Below are positions 1-7,980 of a stretch of DNA of 37,868 nt, piece by piece; positions within the stretch are counted from its first letter, which is position 1, and each line of letters begins with the position of its first letter. The stretch comes from Euzebya sp. (GTDB taxonomy: Bacteria; Actinomycetota; Nitriliruptoria; Euzebyales; Euzebyaceae). The stretch covers positions 1-37,868 of the forward strand of contig NZ_CAXQBR010000025.1 in assembly GCF_964222135.1 (NCBI RefSeq), written 5' to 3'. The notes below the pieces were generated by a model that saw nothing but the letters and a program-made list of their open reading frames with translations, did no database searches and had not been told where the DNA came from. The translations under genes were made by a program, and so were the position numbers.

Positions 1-134
1 ACCAAGGAGGCAGATCGTTGACAGCCGTCATCGCGTTCATGACCCTGCTACTACGACCCTCACCCCGGCCGAGGTGGTCCCTAGCAACTGGCAACACCCT
101 GGTCCCATCGTGGTGGCAGGTGACACCACTGAGT

Positions 135-179
135 GGCCTGTCATCTTCGTCTCGCTGTGCGGAACGAACCCGACAGACC
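135..179. repeat. 45-bp palindromic element, copy A
   Basis: Structure GGCCTGTC-N3-TTCGT-N12-AACGAA-N3-GACAGACC, exactly 45 bp. Two further 45-bp copies with the same arms lie at 29333-29377 and 29406-29450. The outer arms pair except for one G-T type mismatch, the middle arms pair, and the 3-nt joints do not pair in this copy. It is intergenic, downstream of the VWA gene. Confidence 0.75.
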
Positions 180-250
180 CCCTCGGGGTGGGCTGGGCCG
201 GACGCCCGACGGCCGCATCCCGGCTCCGGCGAGGCGCCGGCCGAGCCGGA

Positions 251-320
251 CCGCCAGGTCAGCGAGCGTCAGCGAGCGGCACGACCTGGCGGAACAGCGG
301 ACAGCGTGGCCGGAGGCCAC
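251..320 (-). terminator. Hairpins downstream of the MoxR-VWA operon
   Basis: Two perfect stem-loops lie just past the minus-strand VWA stop. GTGGCC-GGA-GGCCAC (306-320) is about 30 nt beyond it. CCGCCAGGTC/GACCTGGCGG (251-260 and 283-292) has a 22-nt loop containing AGCGAGCG twice. There is no U-tract, as is common in GC-rich actinobacteria. Termination is inferred. Confidence 0.45.
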
Positions 321-348
321 ACGTCGCCCTCTCAACCGGAGGCTGCGC

Positions 349-1764
349 CTATGCGATCTTCTCGATGAACGCGGCGAGCTGGGTGAGGTTGCGGCACTCC
401 ACCATCTGGTCGGCGACGACGGCGTAGTCGCTCGCGACGGAGTCGCCGGAGTCCCACTGCGTCGCCGGCTCGGGGTTCAACCAGTAGAGCCGCTTGGCGT
501 GCTCGCGGATCTCCCTGAGCGCCCAGGTGTTCGCCGCCCGGTAGTTGTTCCGGGCGTCGCCCAGGACCAGCACGGTGGTCCGCGGGGTCAGGGCGGTCCG
601 GTAGCGCCGCGCGAACACCTCGAAGGCGTGGCCGTAGTCGGAGTGGCCGTCGAGCCACACCAGGTCCGCCTCCTCGCCCATCCTGGCCATCCCGCGGGCG
701 AAGTCGCCGTCGTCGAAGAGGTGCGTGACCTCGTCGACGGTGTCGATGAACGCGAAGGAGCGGACCTTCGAGAACTGCCCCTGCAGGGCGTGGGTGAACA
801 TCAGCGTGAACTTGGCGAACGCCGCCACCGAGCCCGACACGTCGCAGATCAGCACCAGCTCGGGCCGGTGGACCTTCTTCGACCGGAACGCCGGGTCGAT
901 CGGCACCCCGCCGCTGCCGAGCGCCCGTCGCAGGGTCCTGCGGACGTCGAAGGTCCCGTCGCGGGCCCGTCGGCGCTTGACGGCGAGCCGGGTCGCGAGC
1001 TTCCGGGCGAGGGGTCGCACCGCACGCCGCATGTGGGCCTGCTCGTCGGCCGTGGTGGAGAAGAAGTCGACGTCCTCGGGCAGGGGCCGGACGGCGCGTC
1101 GAGCGACGGCCTCGGGTCCCCGCTCCTCGACCTGCCGACGGCGGATCTCGGCGTCGATCTCCTCGCGGAAGCGCTGCAGGCGGGCGGCGAACTCGTCCTC
1201 GGCCAGGCGGCGCATGAGCTCGTCGTCGGCCTCGTCCATCCCGGAGTCCTGCATCAGCCGGCGCAGCAAGCCCCGCAGGTTGAAGTGGCGGTACACCCGG
1301 TAGGCGAAGTACGACGTCGACCCGTCGGCGTTCTCGACCCTCCCGAAGGACCCGACGGCCTCCTGGGCCATGCGCCGGAGCGTGGCGTCGTCCCCCTCCA
1401 TCAGCTGGGCGATCAGGTCGCTCAGGAAGTCCATGGGGTCCCGCGGACCCGTCGGCGCGGTCGGGTCAGCGGTGCCGGTGGGGTCTCCCTCACCCTCCCC
1501 CGGCAGCCCGGCGGTGCGCGGGAAGTAGATGTCGAACAGCGTGTCGAACGCCATCCGGTGGCTGGCCGACGACGTCAGGGTCGACGCGAGCGCCTCGCGG
1601 AGCACCGCCCGATCCAACAGGTCGATGGCGGTCGCGGCCCGCATCGCGTCCATCCCGTCGCTAATCGCCACGGGCACCCCGGCATCCCGCAGGGCGTGGT
1701 GGAAGTCGAGCAGCCGCGCCTGCAGGCCCTGCAGGGAGGGATCGGGAGGGGTCAGCGCGGTCAC
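349..1764 (-). CDS. VWA domain protein, CoxE-like
   Basis: 471 aa from a GTG start, 21 bp after the MoxR ATPase stop. The C-terminal third is a von Willebrand factor A domain of the CoxE type. Its metal-binding DxSxS motif is visible as D308-V-S310-G-S312, followed by helices and strands up to the C-terminus. The N-terminal 300 residues are helical and charged, with a Pro/Gly/Asp-rich linker near residues 87-108. I see no signal peptide or membrane segment, so it should be cytoplasmic. In the family, MoxR and VWA proteins work as a chaperone pair that matures or activates a metalloenzyme or other complex; CoxD/CoxE do this for CO dehydrogenase. No CO dehydrogenase or other obvious client gene lies in the window, so the target is unknown. 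Confidence 0.88.
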   Translation of the reverse strand: MTALTPPDPSLQGLQARLLDFHHALRDAGVPVAISDGMDAMRAATAIDLLDRAVLREALASTLTSSASHRMAFDTLFDIYFPRTAGLPGEGEGDPTGTADPTAPTGPRDPMDFLSDLIAQLMEGDDATLRRMAQEAVGSFGRVENADGSTSYFAYRVYRHFNLRGLLRRLMQDSGMDEADDELMRRLAEDEFAARLQRFREEIDAEIRRRQVEERGPEAVARRAVRPLPEDVDFFSTTADEQAHMRRAVRPLARKLATRLAVKRRRARDGTFDVRRTLRRALGSGGVPIDPAFRSKKVHRPELVLICDVSGSVAAFAKFTLMFTHALQGQFSKVRSFAFIDTVDEVTHLFDDGDFARGMARMGEEADLVWLDGHSDYGHAFEVFARRYRTALTPRTTVLVLGDARNNYRAANTWALREIREHAKRLYWLNPEPATQWDSGDSVASDYAVVADQMVECRNLTQLAAFIEKIA

Positions 1765-1785
1765 GACGGGGCTCGGTCCAGCCGG

Positions 1786-2667
1786 TCAGTTCAAGGACGG
1801 GTCCGGCGGGACGCTCAGGTGCTTGAGGGCCTTCTCGAGGTCCGCCTGGTACTTCAGCACGACGTTCAGCGTCGACGTCGCCACCTCCGCGTTCAGGGTG
1901 TCGTAGCCGAGCGCCAGCAGCGTGCGGGCCCAGTCGAGGGTCTCGGAGATGGAGGGGTGCTTCTTCAGCTCCAGGTTCCGGAGGCTGCGGACGACCTTCA
2001 CGAGCTGGTCCGCGAGCTGCTCGGGCACCTCGGGGACCCTCGAGAGGACGATGGCCTTCTCGCGCTCGATGTCGGGGTAGTCCATGTGGAGGTAGAGGCA
2101 GCGCCGCTTGAGCGCCTCGGAGAGCTCGCGGGTCGAGTTCGACGTGAGCACGACGTAGGGCTGGTGGACCGCCGCGACGGTCCCGAGCTCGGGGATGGTG
2201 ACCTGGAAGTCGCTGAGGATCTCGAGGAGGAGCGCCTCGAACTCGAAGTCGACCTTGTCGACCTCGTCGATCAGCAGCACCGTCGGGGTGTCGACGCTGA
2301 TCGCCTCGAGGAGGGGGCGGGTCAGCAGGTAGTCGCGGCCGAAGATGTCGTCGTGGGTCTCGTCCCACACGCCCTGGCCGCCGGCGGCTTGGATCCTGAG
2401 GAGCTGCTTGGAGTAGTTCCACTCGTACAGCGCCTTGGCCTCGTCCAGCCCCTCGTAGCACTGCAGCCGCACCAGCCGGGCGCCCTTCGCGATCGCGACC
2501 GCCTTGGCCAGCTCGGTCTTGCCGACGCCCGCGGGACCCTCCACCAGCACGGGCTTGCCGAGGCGGTCCGCCAGGTAGGTCACCGTGGCGATCGACGTGG
2601 ACGGCAGGTAGCCGGCGGCCTGCAACCGCGCCTCGGTGTCAGGCAGTCCACTGAACTCGGTTCCCAC
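1786..2667 (-). CDS. MoxR-type AAA+ ATPase
   Basis: 293 aa AAA+ ATPase. Walker A is GPAGVGKT at residues 44-51 and Walker B is LLIDE at 131-135, followed by sensor-1 and arginine-finger regions (LTSNSTRE, LKRRCLYLHMDYP). The GTG start at 2667 is supported by GAGGGAG eight bases upstream. It is the first gene of a two-gene operon with the VWA protein, an arrangement typical of MoxR/CoxD chaperones, in which the ATPase remodels a client presented by the VWA partner. Length is normal for the family. A -10 like box (TAGACT, minus strand 2726-2721) lies about 55 nt upstream. The client protein cannot be deduced from this window. Confidence 0.9.
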   Translation of the reverse strand: MGTEFSGLPDTEARLQAAGYLPSTSIATVTYLADRLGKPVLVEGPAGVGKTELAKAVAIAKGARLVRLQCYEGLDEAKALYEWNYSKQLLRIQAAGGQGVWDETHDDIFGRDYLLTRPLLEAISVDTPTVLLIDEVDKVDFEFEALLLEILSDFQVTIPELGTVAAVHQPYVVLTSNSTRELSEALKRRCLYLHMDYPDIEREKAIVLSRVPEVPEQLADQLVKVVRSLRNLELKKHPSISETLDWARTLLALGYDTLNAEVATSTLNVVLKYQADLEKALKHLSVPPDPSLN

Positions 2668-2720
2668 GGTGTCGCTCCCTCGGCCGGTCGGCGGGACGGG
2701 CGCCCGCGGTGACCGGGGTC

Positions 2721-2761
2721 AGTCTAGGGGCCGCGGTCCGGGGGACCCAGCCGCCTACAGT
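2721..2761. promoter_or_regulatory. Divergent promoters, MoxR operon and 2799 gene
   Basis: Minus strand TAGACT (2726-2721) fits a -10 box for the MoxR-VWA operon. Plus strand TACAGT (2756-2761) fits one for the gene at 2799, leaving about a 30-nt leader that contains its GGAG. The 12-mer CTAGACTGACCC around the minus box recurs exactly in front of the radical SAM gene at 28033. Neither promoter has a clear -35. Confidence 0.45.
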
Positions 2762-2798
2762 GGGAGCGGCCCTCCGCCCCCGACCTTGGAGCACGGCA

Positions 2799-3296
2799 GT
2801 GAGCGACTTCTCCGACGCCCTCGAGCAGCGGCTGTCGAACAACGCCGACCTCGCCGAGCGGCGGCGGGCAGCCGAGGAGGAGATGGACAAGGTCCGCAGC
2901 GACGCCGAGGCCGCCGAGCGGGCCCTCGACGAGCGCAAGCGGCGACACCACGGCGACCTCGCGGCGCACCTGCAGCAGGTGGCGGACCAGCTCAAGGCCT
3001 CCCGGCCGGAGTCCTTCATCGTCCGGAGCAGCTGGACGGAGTCCGGCGAGGAGTTCGTCGCCAAGATGACCACCCGGCAGATGCGCCCGAAGCGGTCGCT
3101 GTTCATCGAGGTCGACCGCGACGACGACGAGGTGCTCGCCCGCTGGACGTCCGACGTCGGCAGCGCGATCGAGATCTGGCGGCTGCTGCAGGTCACCCCG
3201 GAGATGCTGACCGAGATGGTCCTGCAGGTGGCCGACGACGTGCTGTGGGCCGAGGGCCGCCCCCCGGCCTTCCCGGCGGGGCTGCCCGCGGACTAG
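2799..3296 (+). CDS. Hypothetical coiled-coil protein
   Basis: 165 aa from GTG 2799, chosen because GGAG (2788-2791) lies 7 nt upstream; the frame is open further upstream but runs into the promoter region. Residues 1-65 are highly charged and alanine-rich with heptad spacing, so a coiled coil is likely. The remainder is a compact alpha/beta-looking region (near FIVRSSW and SLFIEVDRDDDEVLARW) ending in a short Pro-rich tail. I do not recognise a family and see no signal or membrane segment. Its TAG stop shares the palindrome CTAG with the stop of the convergent MMPL exporter, so the two genes overlap by 4 bp. Divergent from the MoxR operon. Confidence 0.72.
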   Translation: MSDFSDALEQRLSNNADLAERRRAAEEEMDKVRSDAEAAERALDERKRRHHGDLAAHLQQVADQLKASRPESFIVRSSWTESGEEFVAKMTTRQMRPKRSLFIEVDRDDDEVLARWTSDVGSAIEIWRLLQVTPEMLTEMVLQVADDVLWAEGRPPAFPAGLPAD

Positions 3297-5938
3297 CGCG
3301 CGTCCGGGGTGGTGACCGCGTCCGCGGGGTCCGGCGGGGACCAGTCCGGTCCCCGCTCCGCGCCGGCGGTGGCCCTCGCCGCGGCGGGGTCGTCCCCGCG
3401 GGCCCGGCGGTGGCGGTCGTAGAGGAACAGCATCGCCGGCAGGACGATCGTCGAGGCGATCAGCGCGAAGGCGATCGAGTAGACCGTGACCAGGCCGAAC
3501 TGCTGGAACGGCGTCAGCGATGACGTGATCAGGATCCCGAACCCGGCGATGGTCGTGAAGGCGGACCCGGCCAGCGCCCCGCCGGTGTGGCGCACGGTGG
3601 CGCGGATGGCCGTCGCCGGGTCGGCGTTCCGACGGTCCTCGGTCCAGCGGTTCGTGACGTGGATCGTGTAGGGCACGCCGATGCCGACGGCGAGGGCCGC
3701 GATGGTCGCTGTGACCGGCCCGACGGGGACGCCGGTGGCCGCCATCATCCCGAAGGTCCACAGGACGATCAGGGCGACCGGCGCGATGGTGATGACGCCC
3801 AGCATCGGACGGCGCTGGGTGATCCAGTAGGTGGCGACGAGCAGGGCCATCGCCGCCGCGATCGCGATGAAGAGCGACTGCAGCTGGGAGTCCCGGAGCG
3901 ACGACACGATCTCTGTGGTGATGATGTTGTTGGAGGTGGCCGTCACCGACCCCTCGCCCAGCGCCTCCTCCACGGGCGCGAACACCTCGGCCAGCGCGGT
4001 CGCCAGCTCGTCGGCGCGGTCCTCACCCGCCTCGGTCTGGATGGTGAACAGCACGGGACGGCCGTCCTCGGCGATCACCTGCGAGGCGGCGGCAGGCGCG
4101 GCCTGGACCAGCAGGTCGTAGAGCGCGGGGACGTCGGTCCCCTCGGGCACGGTGAGCGAGCCGGGCTCGACCATCGCAGCGACCTGCTGGGCCACGGCCG
4201 GATCGATCTGGGCCGGGGCCCCGTCTGCTGGAGCACCGTCGGCCGGGACCCCGTCTGCCGGGACCAGGCTGGCGAGGACCTGCCCGAGGACGCTGACCGG
4301 TGAGCTGGCCGCGGCGTTCTCGCCGAAGGTGACGACGTCGTCGACGCCGGTCAGCTCCTGGGTCGCGGCGACCATCGCGTTGTGGGCCTCGGCGTCGACC
4401 TCGCCCTCCACCAGCACGTTGGTCGTCTCGCCGAACCCGGCGCCGAACTCCTCGGTGATCGTGTCGAGGGTGGTGACCAGCGGGTCGTCCTCCGGCAGGA
4501 AGTCGGTGAAGCTGAACTCCGTCGAGACGTTGGCCAGGCCGATGCCGCCGAGGGCGCCGCCGATGACGACGAAGACGACCAGGGTGGGGATGGCGGCCCG
4601 CTCGGCCAGGACCGACAGCCGGCCCATCGCCTTGGGCAGGGCGCCCTCGCCGGTGCCGGTGAGGGTGTGGCGCGGGAGGCGGCCCTTCGCCTCGGCTCGG
4701 CGGTCGAGCAGCAGCCGGACGGCGGGGAAGACGGTCAGCATCAGGACGAACGCCGCGGTGATGCCGACGGCGGCCAGGATGCCGAAGTCCTTCAGGGCCG
4801 GGATCGGCGAGGTCACGTTGGTGAGGAAGCCGACCACGGTCGTGATCGTGGCCAGGATGAGCGCGATGCCGACGGTCGAGGTGGCGGTGCCGATGGCCTC
4901 GCTGACGGTGCCCTCCCCTGTCTCCTCCCGGTAGCGGGCGGTCAGGTGGATGCCGTAGTCGACGCCGAGGCCGATCAGCAGGACCGGCACGATCTGCCCG
5001 GTCTCCGCCAGCGGCCCGATGACGCCGAGGACGTTGGGGCCGAGGAGGCCCGCCGCGCCCTGGACCCAGCCGATGGCCATGATCACGACGAGGAGGGTCA
5101 GGGCGACGTCGGCGGCGGTCCGCCGCAGCGACGCGGCCCAGGAGCTGTCGTCGCGCGGCTTGACGAAGTAGACGAAGGCGAGGATCAGGATGATGATCCC
5201 GATGGCCGACGCGAAGAGCCGGCCGATCTCCTCGGCGAAGTCGTCGGTCGAGGCGAACAGCAGCTCGGTGGCGAACGGCTCGAGGCTGACGCCGTCGACG
5301 TCCAGCCCCTCGACGACCTCGGCGACCCGCTGGACCTCGGCGGCGGCCTCGAAGTCGTCCTCCGGCAGTGCGGCGGGGTCGAGGAACACGACGGCGAGGG
5401 CGACGTCGGACTCCGCGGTCGCCGGGTCGACGTCGTCGGGCAGGAGGCCGGTCACGAAGCCGGACTGCTCGGGCGGGAGCGACTCGATCGCCCCGGTGAA
5501 CGCCTGGTCCACGGCGGCGTCGTCGAGCGTCTCCGGGTCCCCGCCCTGCTGGGCCACGCCCTGGAGGACCACGTTCAGGGGGCTGACGACCGCGGGCTGC
5601 TCGGAGCGCTGGACCAGCAGGTCCGCGACGTCGCTGCCGGCCAGGGCCTGCTGGAGCCGGAGGGTCGCCGCCAGGCCGGCTGAGGAGAGGACGTCGGCCC
5701 CGTCGTCACCGCGCAGGAGGACCTGCAGGACCACGTCGCCGGAGGAGCCGAACTCGTCCGCGATCCGCTGCTGGGCCTGCAGCTCCGGGTTGTCGGGGCT
5801 GAAGCCCTCGTTGCCGCCGCCCTGCTCGATCTGCCCGGCGAACGCGCCGATGACGGCGGTCAGGGCGATCGCGCCGATGAGCACGATGGCCGGCGCGCGC
5901 CGGACGGCGCGCGACAGCATGATGACGAGACGATCCAC
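3293..5938 (-). CDS. RND/MMPL-family exporter
   Basis: 881 aa RND superfamily permease with two six-helix halves, each preceded by a large extracytoplasmic loop. A first membrane helix lies near residues 12-30. The GTG start at 5938 has AGAGG eight bases upstream; a longer in-frame ATG at 6076 would read through the TetR operator and is rejected. The first half keeps the conserved GxGxDYxxH-type motif (GLGVDYGIHLTARYREE). The matching motif in the second half is VGIGVPYTIHVTNRW, where Pro replaces the Asp of the usual proton-relay Asp-Tyr pair. The second loop holds a short PADGA-type repeat, near 4200-4265 in the DNA. Family members move lipids, hopanoids or drugs; the substrate is unknown. 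The divergent TetR gene is the likely repressor. Confidence 0.9.
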   Translation of the reverse strand: MDRLVIMLSRAVRRAPAIVLIGAIALTAVIGAFAGQIEQGGGNEGFSPDNPELQAQQRIADEFGSSGDVVLQVLLRGDDGADVLSSAGLAATLRLQQALAGSDVADLLVQRSEQPAVVSPLNVVLQGVAQQGGDPETLDDAAVDQAFTGAIESLPPEQSGFVTGLLPDDVDPATAESDVALAVVFLDPAALPEDDFEAAAEVQRVAEVVEGLDVDGVSLEPFATELLFASTDDFAEEIGRLFASAIGIIILILAFVYFVKPRDDSSWAASLRRTAADVALTLLVVIMAIGWVQGAAGLLGPNVLGVIGPLAETGQIVPVLLIGLGVDYGIHLTARYREETGEGTVSEAIGTATSTVGIALILATITTVVGFLTNVTSPIPALKDFGILAAVGITAAFVLMLTVFPAVRLLLDRRAEAKGRLPRHTLTGTGEGALPKAMGRLSVLAERAAIPTLVVFVVIGGALGGIGLANVSTEFSFTDFLPEDDPLVTTLDTITEEFGAGFGETTNVLVEGEVDAEAHNAMVAATQELTGVDDVVTFGENAAASSPVSVLGQVLASLVPADGVPADGAPADGAPAQIDPAVAQQVAAMVEPGSLTVPEGTDVPALYDLLVQAAPAAASQVIAEDGRPVLFTIQTEAGEDRADELATALAEVFAPVEEALGEGSVTATSNNIITTEIVSSLRDSQLQSLFIAIAAAMALLVATYWITQRRPMLGVITIAPVALIVLWTFGMMAATGVPVGPVTATIAALAVGIGVPYTIHVTNRWTEDRRNADPATAIRATVRHTGGALAGSAFTTIAGFGILITSSLTPFQQFGLVTVYSIAFALIASTIVLPAMLFLYDRHRRARGDDPAAARATAGAERGPDWSPPDPADAVTTPDAR

Positions 5939-6021
5939 GTCGGAGACCTCTGGGTGTGGGAGGGGTGGTGTGGGGAGGATGGGCCCGCGGCGGAGGGGAC
6001 GGCCGGAGCAGAGTGATCGGC

Positions 6022-6054
6022 GTACACCGTATGCAGACGCGTACACTGTACGCC
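6022..6054. promoter_or_regulatory. TetR operator over divergent promoters
   Basis: The perfect palindrome GTACA-C-TGTAC (6041-6051) lies 3 bp before the TetR ATG. A degenerate copy, GTACA-C-CGTAT (6022-6032), lies 19 bp away centre to centre. The perfect site contains TACACT (6042-6047), a -10 box placing transcription start at or near the ATG. On the other strand it contains TACAGT (6050-6045), and the weaker site contains TACGGT (6031-6026), either of which could serve the exporter. Binding would shut both promoters. Confidence 0.65.
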
Positions 6055-6726
6055 ATGTCCCCTCGCGCTGCTCCACGACTTGCTGGCCAGCCCCTGTCCA
6101 CCGAGACGGTCGTGGCCGCGGCGGTCGAGGTGGCCCGCGAGGCGTCCCTCGAGGAGCTGTCCATGCGGCGGGTGGCCCGCCGCCTGGGCCGCGCGCCGAT
6201 GTCGCTCTACCGCCACGTCGCCGACCTCGAGGAGCTCCGCCGCCGCGTCGTCGAGGTCCTCGTCGGCGAGGTCCAGATCGTCGACCACGGGGACGACTGG
6301 CGCCGCACCCTCACCGATGCGGCCCACCGGATGCGCGACGTGCTGACCGAGCACCCGGGGATCCTCGCGGTGGTGATGCGGTCCGGCATGTCGACGCCGA
6401 GCATGCTGGCCAGCCTCGACACGATCGCCGGCGCGCTGCGGCGCGTCGGGCTGGACGACCCCGACGTCGCGCGGGCCCAGTCGTCCCTGCTCGGGTTCAT
6501 CTTCGGCAGCGCGGTCGTGCGCCGCTCCGTCGAGGAGGTGCTGTCACCGGACGGCGACGACGACCTGGCCCACCAGCAGTTCATCGACTCCCTGGTGGCC
6601 GACTCCGACGGCCGGTACCCCCACATCGAGGCGATCGCGCCGGCGTGGGTCGCGATGGACGTCGAGGAGCCCTTCAGCTTCGCCCTCGACCGCCTGCTCG
6701 AGGGGATCGCCGCCCTGGCGCGCTGA
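6055..6726 (+). CDS. TetR-family repressor
   Basis: 223 aa. The N-terminal TetR helix-turn-helix is clear at about residues 15-62 (AAAVEVAREASLEELSMRRV, then LGRAPMSLYRHVADLEEL). The C-terminal part looks like the TetR_C_1 ligand-binding type (HPGILAVVMRSG..., LLGFIFGSAVV). I chose ATG 6055 because the operator and a -10 box end just before it, giving a leaderless or near-leaderless message. An upstream in-frame ATG (6031) would put the operator inside the gene. It is divergent from the MMPL exporter, the usual layout of a repressor and its efflux target, so it most likely represses the exporter and itself in response to an exported compound. The ligand is unknown. Confidence 0.88.
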   Translation: MSPRAAPRLAGQPLSTETVVAAAVEVAREASLEELSMRRVARRLGRAPMSLYRHVADLEELRRRVVEVLVGEVQIVDHGDDWRRTLTDAAHRMRDVLTEHPGILAVVMRSGMSTPSMLASLDTIAGALRRVGLDDPDVARAQSSLLGFIFGSAVVRRSVEEVLSPDGDDDLAHQQFIDSLVADSDGRYPHIEAIAPAWVAMDVEEPFSFALDRLLEGIAALAR

Positions 6727-6785
6727 CCGTGGTCCACGGCGCCCGTTGTGGCCGTCCGGATCGCGGTGGCAGGCTGACGCCGCGC

Positions 6786-7967
6786 ATGAGCCAGATCTTC
6801 GACCCGTCCCGGCACGCCGACACCGTCGCGCCCGGGGGGCGGGTCCGCGTGGGGGCACGTCCGACCGCGCGGCTGGCCGCCAAGCTGATGGAGGACATGG
6901 AGGCCGTCACCGACGAGGTGGTGGAGGTGATCCGCGGTCGCCTGCCCGGGTACGCGGCCGGTCCGGTCCCGCGCAGCGACCTGTGGTGGTCGGTGCGGGT
7001 GAACGTCGAGGTCACCCTGCGCGCGATCGCCGAGGACCGGTCGCTGCGGGCGGACGAGGTCGCCGAGCGCGCGGTCCTCGGGACGCGGCGCGCCCGGCAG
7101 GAGATGGCCGTCACCCACGTGATCCAGGCCTACCAGGTCGGCTACATCGCGGTGTGGCGGCTGCTGACCGACGCGGCGAAGGCTGCCGGGCAGGAGGCCG
7201 TCGACGACCTGGTGGACGTGGCCGGGCACTTCTGGGCGATGATGCACCTGGTGTCGGCCAGCGTCGCCGAGGCCTACCACGAGGCGTCACGCGAGCGGGG
7301 GTCCGAGGTGCGCCGCCGAGCGCTCGTGTTCATGGACCTGCTGCGGGAGCTGCCGGAGGGGGCGGCGGTCGCGAGGGACGAGGCGCGGGCCCTGGGGCTC
7401 GACCCCGACGCCGACATCGTCGCGGGCGTGCGCCGCCCCGAAGCCGACGACGACCCCTTGCGCCTGCGGGAGGCGGGGATCGTCCTCGTGGAGCGACAGG
7501 ACTCGGTGGTCCTGCTGACGAACACCGCGGATGAGTCGCTCGCCTTCGCCGCCCAGCGGGGACCGATCGGCATCGGCATGGCCCGCCCCGGCCTGGAGGC
7601 CGCGCTCGAATCGGTGCGCGACGCCCAGCAGGCCTTCGACGCCGCCCGGCTGCTCGGCCGCCCGGTCGTGCGCTTCCGCGACGACTGGTTCGCCTGCGTG
7701 CTGGCGGGGCAGCTGCACCGCCTCCACCACCTCGTCAAGCCGGCCGTCGACGTGCTGGAGGCCGACCCGCTGATGGCCGAGACGGTCCGCGCCTACCTCG
7801 ACAACGACGGACGGCTCGGTGCGGCCGGCCAGTCCATCCACGTCCACGCGAACACGGTCGGCTACCGGCTGGACCGCTTCGCAGACCGGACCGGGTGCGA
7901 CCCGCGGACCACCGCGGGGCAGTTCGAGGCGGCGCTCGCGCTGCTCATCGCCGGCCCCGAGGGCTGA
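6786..7967 (+). CDS. PucR-type transcriptional regulator
   Basis: 393 aa. The C-terminal 60 residues are the PucR helix-turn-helix (VRAYLDNDGRLGAAGQSIHV, then HANTVGYRLDRF), where the final helix carries the typical H-x-NT-x-x-YRL signature. The central region (about 200-320) resembles the degenerate GGDEF-like region seen in CdaR/PucR proteins. The N-terminal 160 residues are helical (VTHVIQAYQVGYIAVWRLL) and resemble the sensory part of RsbR-like PucR proteins. ATG 6786 lacks a strong Shine-Dalgarno. It follows the TetR gene by 59 bp and may be co-transcribed. Family members regulate catabolic or biosynthetic operons; its targets are unknown. Confidence 0.85.
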   Translation: MSQIFDPSRHADTVAPGGRVRVGARPTARLAAKLMEDMEAVTDEVVEVIRGRLPGYAAGPVPRSDLWWSVRVNVEVTLRAIAEDRSLRADEVAERAVLGTRRARQEMAVTHVIQAYQVGYIAVWRLLTDAAKAAGQEAVDDLVDVAGHFWAMMHLVSASVAEAYHEASRERGSEVRRRALVFMDLLRELPEGAAVARDEARALGLDPDADIVAGVRRPEADDDPLRLREAGIVLVERQDSVVLLTNTADESLAFAAQRGPIGIGMARPGLEAALESVRDAQQAFDAARLLGRPVVRFRDDWFACVLAGQLHRLHHLVKPAVDVLEADPLMAETVRAYLDNDGRLGAAGQSIHVHANTVGYRLDRFADRTGCDPRTTAGQFEAALALLIAGPEG

Positions 7968-7980
7968 CCGCGCCGGTCAG
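7964..7980. terminator. Bidirectional palindrome holding both stops
   Basis: CTGACCG-CGC-CGGTCAG is a perfect 7-3-7 palindrome. The left arm contains the TGA stop of the PucR-type gene (7965-7967) and the right arm contains the stop of the convergent subtilase (7977-7979, TGA on the minus strand). There is no U-tract. Confidence 0.6.

Larger units (their letters stand above)
1..348. other. Gene-free, hairpin-rich region
   Basis: I see no convincing gene here. A TTG at 18 has a good Shine-Dalgarno (AAGGAGG, 4-10), but the frame runs through palindromes and gives a low-complexity product, so I do not call it. TTGACA at 18-23 is a perfect -35 match with only a weak -10 (GACCCT, 41-46). Palindromes follow: CCACT-G-AGTGG (126-136), the 45-bp element (135-179), ACCCC-CTC-GGGGT (177-189), CGGCTC...GAGCCG (221-248), a 10-bp stem (251-292) and GTGGCC-GGA-GGCCAC (306-320). 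It could be the 3' region of the minus-strand VWA gene, or a structured RNA. Confidence 0.5.

Noticed and set aside
18-368. Plus-strand frame with TTG start and good Shine-Dalgarno
   Set aside because: The product is a low-complexity read of the palindrome region and overlaps the VWA stop; no family resemblance.
133-2712. 859-residue open frame on the plus strand
   Set aside because: Antisense to the MoxR and VWA genes; only the result of high GC content. The other long antisense frames were rejected for the same reason.
5939-6076. 46-residue N-terminal extension of the MMPL exporter
   Set aside because: It would translate through the TetR operator, and AGAGG precedes GTG 5938.
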